NCBI GenBank assembly: GCA_018067115.1
Contig: JAGPVI010000006.1
Span: forward strand, 1-6,668
Length of the DNA stretch: 6,668 nucleotides
Reading direction: 5' to 3'
Source: Bizionia sp.
GTDB lineage: Bacteria; Bacteroidota; Bacteroidia; Flavobacteriales; Flavobacteriaceae
The notes below the pieces were generated by a model. That model saw nothing but the letters and a program-made list of their open reading frames with translations. It was not told the DNA's origin and made no database searches. The first letter of the stretch is position 1. Each line of letters begins with the position of its first letter. Position numbers and translations under genes: made by a program. Positions 5,997-6,668 of this stretch are shown piece by piece.

Positions 5997-6668
5997 ATGT
6001 ATAACGTTTTGCTGCGTCCCTTATTTTTTCTTTTCGATCCAGAAAAAATTCATCATTTCACTTTTTCGTTAATTAAGATAAGCTCTAAAATCCCTGGTAT
6101 TCCAGCATTGTTTAGAAGTTTATATGCCATTGAAGACAAGAAACTAGAACGGAACGTTTTAGGCTTAACCTTTAAAAACCCCGTAGGATTGGCGGCAGGA
6201 TTCGATAAAAATGCCGTCTTATATAACGAACTTTCAAATTTTGGTTTTGGCTTTATAGAAATTGGTACCGTAACGCCGAAAGCACAAGTAGGAAACCCTA
6301 AAAAAAGACTCTTTAGATTGCAGGCCGATAAAGGAATTATTAATCGAATGGGCTTTAATAACGAAGGTTTAGAAGCAGCTATTTCTCAACTCAAAAAAAA
6401 TAAAGGAAAGCTGATAATTGGAGGGAATATTGGTAAAAATACTGAAACATTACCAAAAGATTACACCCAAGATTATGTTACCTGTTTTGAAGCATTACAT
6501 CCTTATGTCGATTACTTTGTCCTCAATGTAAGTTGTCCTAATGTGGGGAGCCACGCTAAACTTAACGATCGCGATTATTTGGAAGAGTTAATTGGTGCGG
6601 TACAACAAGTGAATAATACGTTCCCAACACAAAAACCGATAGTTTTAAAAATAGCACCAGATTTAAAC
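5997..6668 (+). CDS. pyrD: Dihydroorotate dehydrogenase, class 2 (quinone) type, N-terminal 224 residues (3' end outside window)
   Basis: The enzyme oxidises dihydroorotate to orotate in de novo pyrimidine synthesis, with FMN; class 2 enzymes pass electrons to membrane quinone. The start MYNVLLRPLFFLFDPEKIHHFTF matches the amphipathic membrane-binding N-terminal helices of class 2 (E. coli MYYPFVRK...LDPERAHEFTF). FMN and substrate motifs follow in class 2 form: NPVGLAAGFDKNA (61-73), EIGTVTPKAQVGNPKKRLFRL (88-108), INRMGFNNEG (115-124) and GGNIGKN (142-148). The active-site loop reads LNVSCPNV (176-183). Cys180 falls where E. coli (Ser175) and human class 2 enzymes have the catalytic serine, and where class 1 enzymes have cysteine. 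The frame is open to the window edge; about a third of the protein is missing. It is transcribed divergently from pepT, with no evident functional link. Confidence 0.93.
   Translation, partial: MYNVLLRPLFFLFDPEKIHHFTFSLIKISSKIPGIPALFRSLYAIEDKKLERNVLGLTFKNPVGLAAGFDKNAVLYNELSNFGFGFIEIGTVTPKAQVGNPKKRLFRLQADKGIINRMGFNNEGLEAAISQLKKNKGKLIIGGNIGKNTETLPKDYTQDYVTCFEALHPYVDYFVLNVSCPNVGSHAKLNDRDYLEELIGAVQQVNNTFPTQKPIVLKIAPDLN

Overview
The window looks like chromosome of a low-GC marine or environmental member of the Bacteroidota, most likely family Flavobacteriaceae. The genes are AT-rich and lack clear Shine-Dalgarno sequences. Two intergenic regions carry the Bacteroidota promoter form TTG-N19/20-TAnnTTTG. 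The gene order nusB / DUF1573 lipoprotein / yajC is one I recall from flavobacteria, and the siderophore-type TonB receptor carries the N-terminal carboxypeptidase-regulatory-like domain common in this phylum. The genus cannot be fixed from the sequence.

Layout: (1) 1-1319, plus strand: the 3' end of nusB, a DUF1573 lipoprotein gene and yajC, the last two overlapping by one base. The unit ends at a strong hairpin (1344-1380) that also serves the next, convergent gene. (2) 1400-1996, minus strand: a YdeI-type protein with a DUF1801 (frataxin-like) domain and an OmdA domain. (3) 1997-2121: a divergent control region with a perfect 17-bp palindrome next to a well-formed promoter. (4) 2122-4521, plus strand: a complete TonB-dependent siderophore-type receptor, followed by a terminator at 4561-4596. 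(5) 4630-5880, minus strand: complete peptidase T (pepT). (6) 5881-5996: a divergent region with a good promoter for pyrD. (7) 5997-6668, plus strand: the first 224 codons of pyrD, a class 2 type dihydroorotate dehydrogenase cut by the window edge.

The housekeeping genes (transcription antitermination, Sec accessory, peptide turnover, pyrimidine synthesis) are ordinary. The most distinctive part is the pair in the middle: a probable iron-siderophore importer and, divergent from it, a DUF1801 protein from a superfamily that includes a Bacillus frataxin-like iron chaperone. A DtxR-like palindrome lies between them. This suggests, but does not prove, a small metal-responsive import-and-handling module. 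The second point of interest is pyrD: it has the class 2 architecture but a cysteine where characterised class 2 enzymes have their catalytic serine. I see no mobile element, CRISPR array, tRNA or rRNA, and no gene-free stretch longer than about 130 bases.
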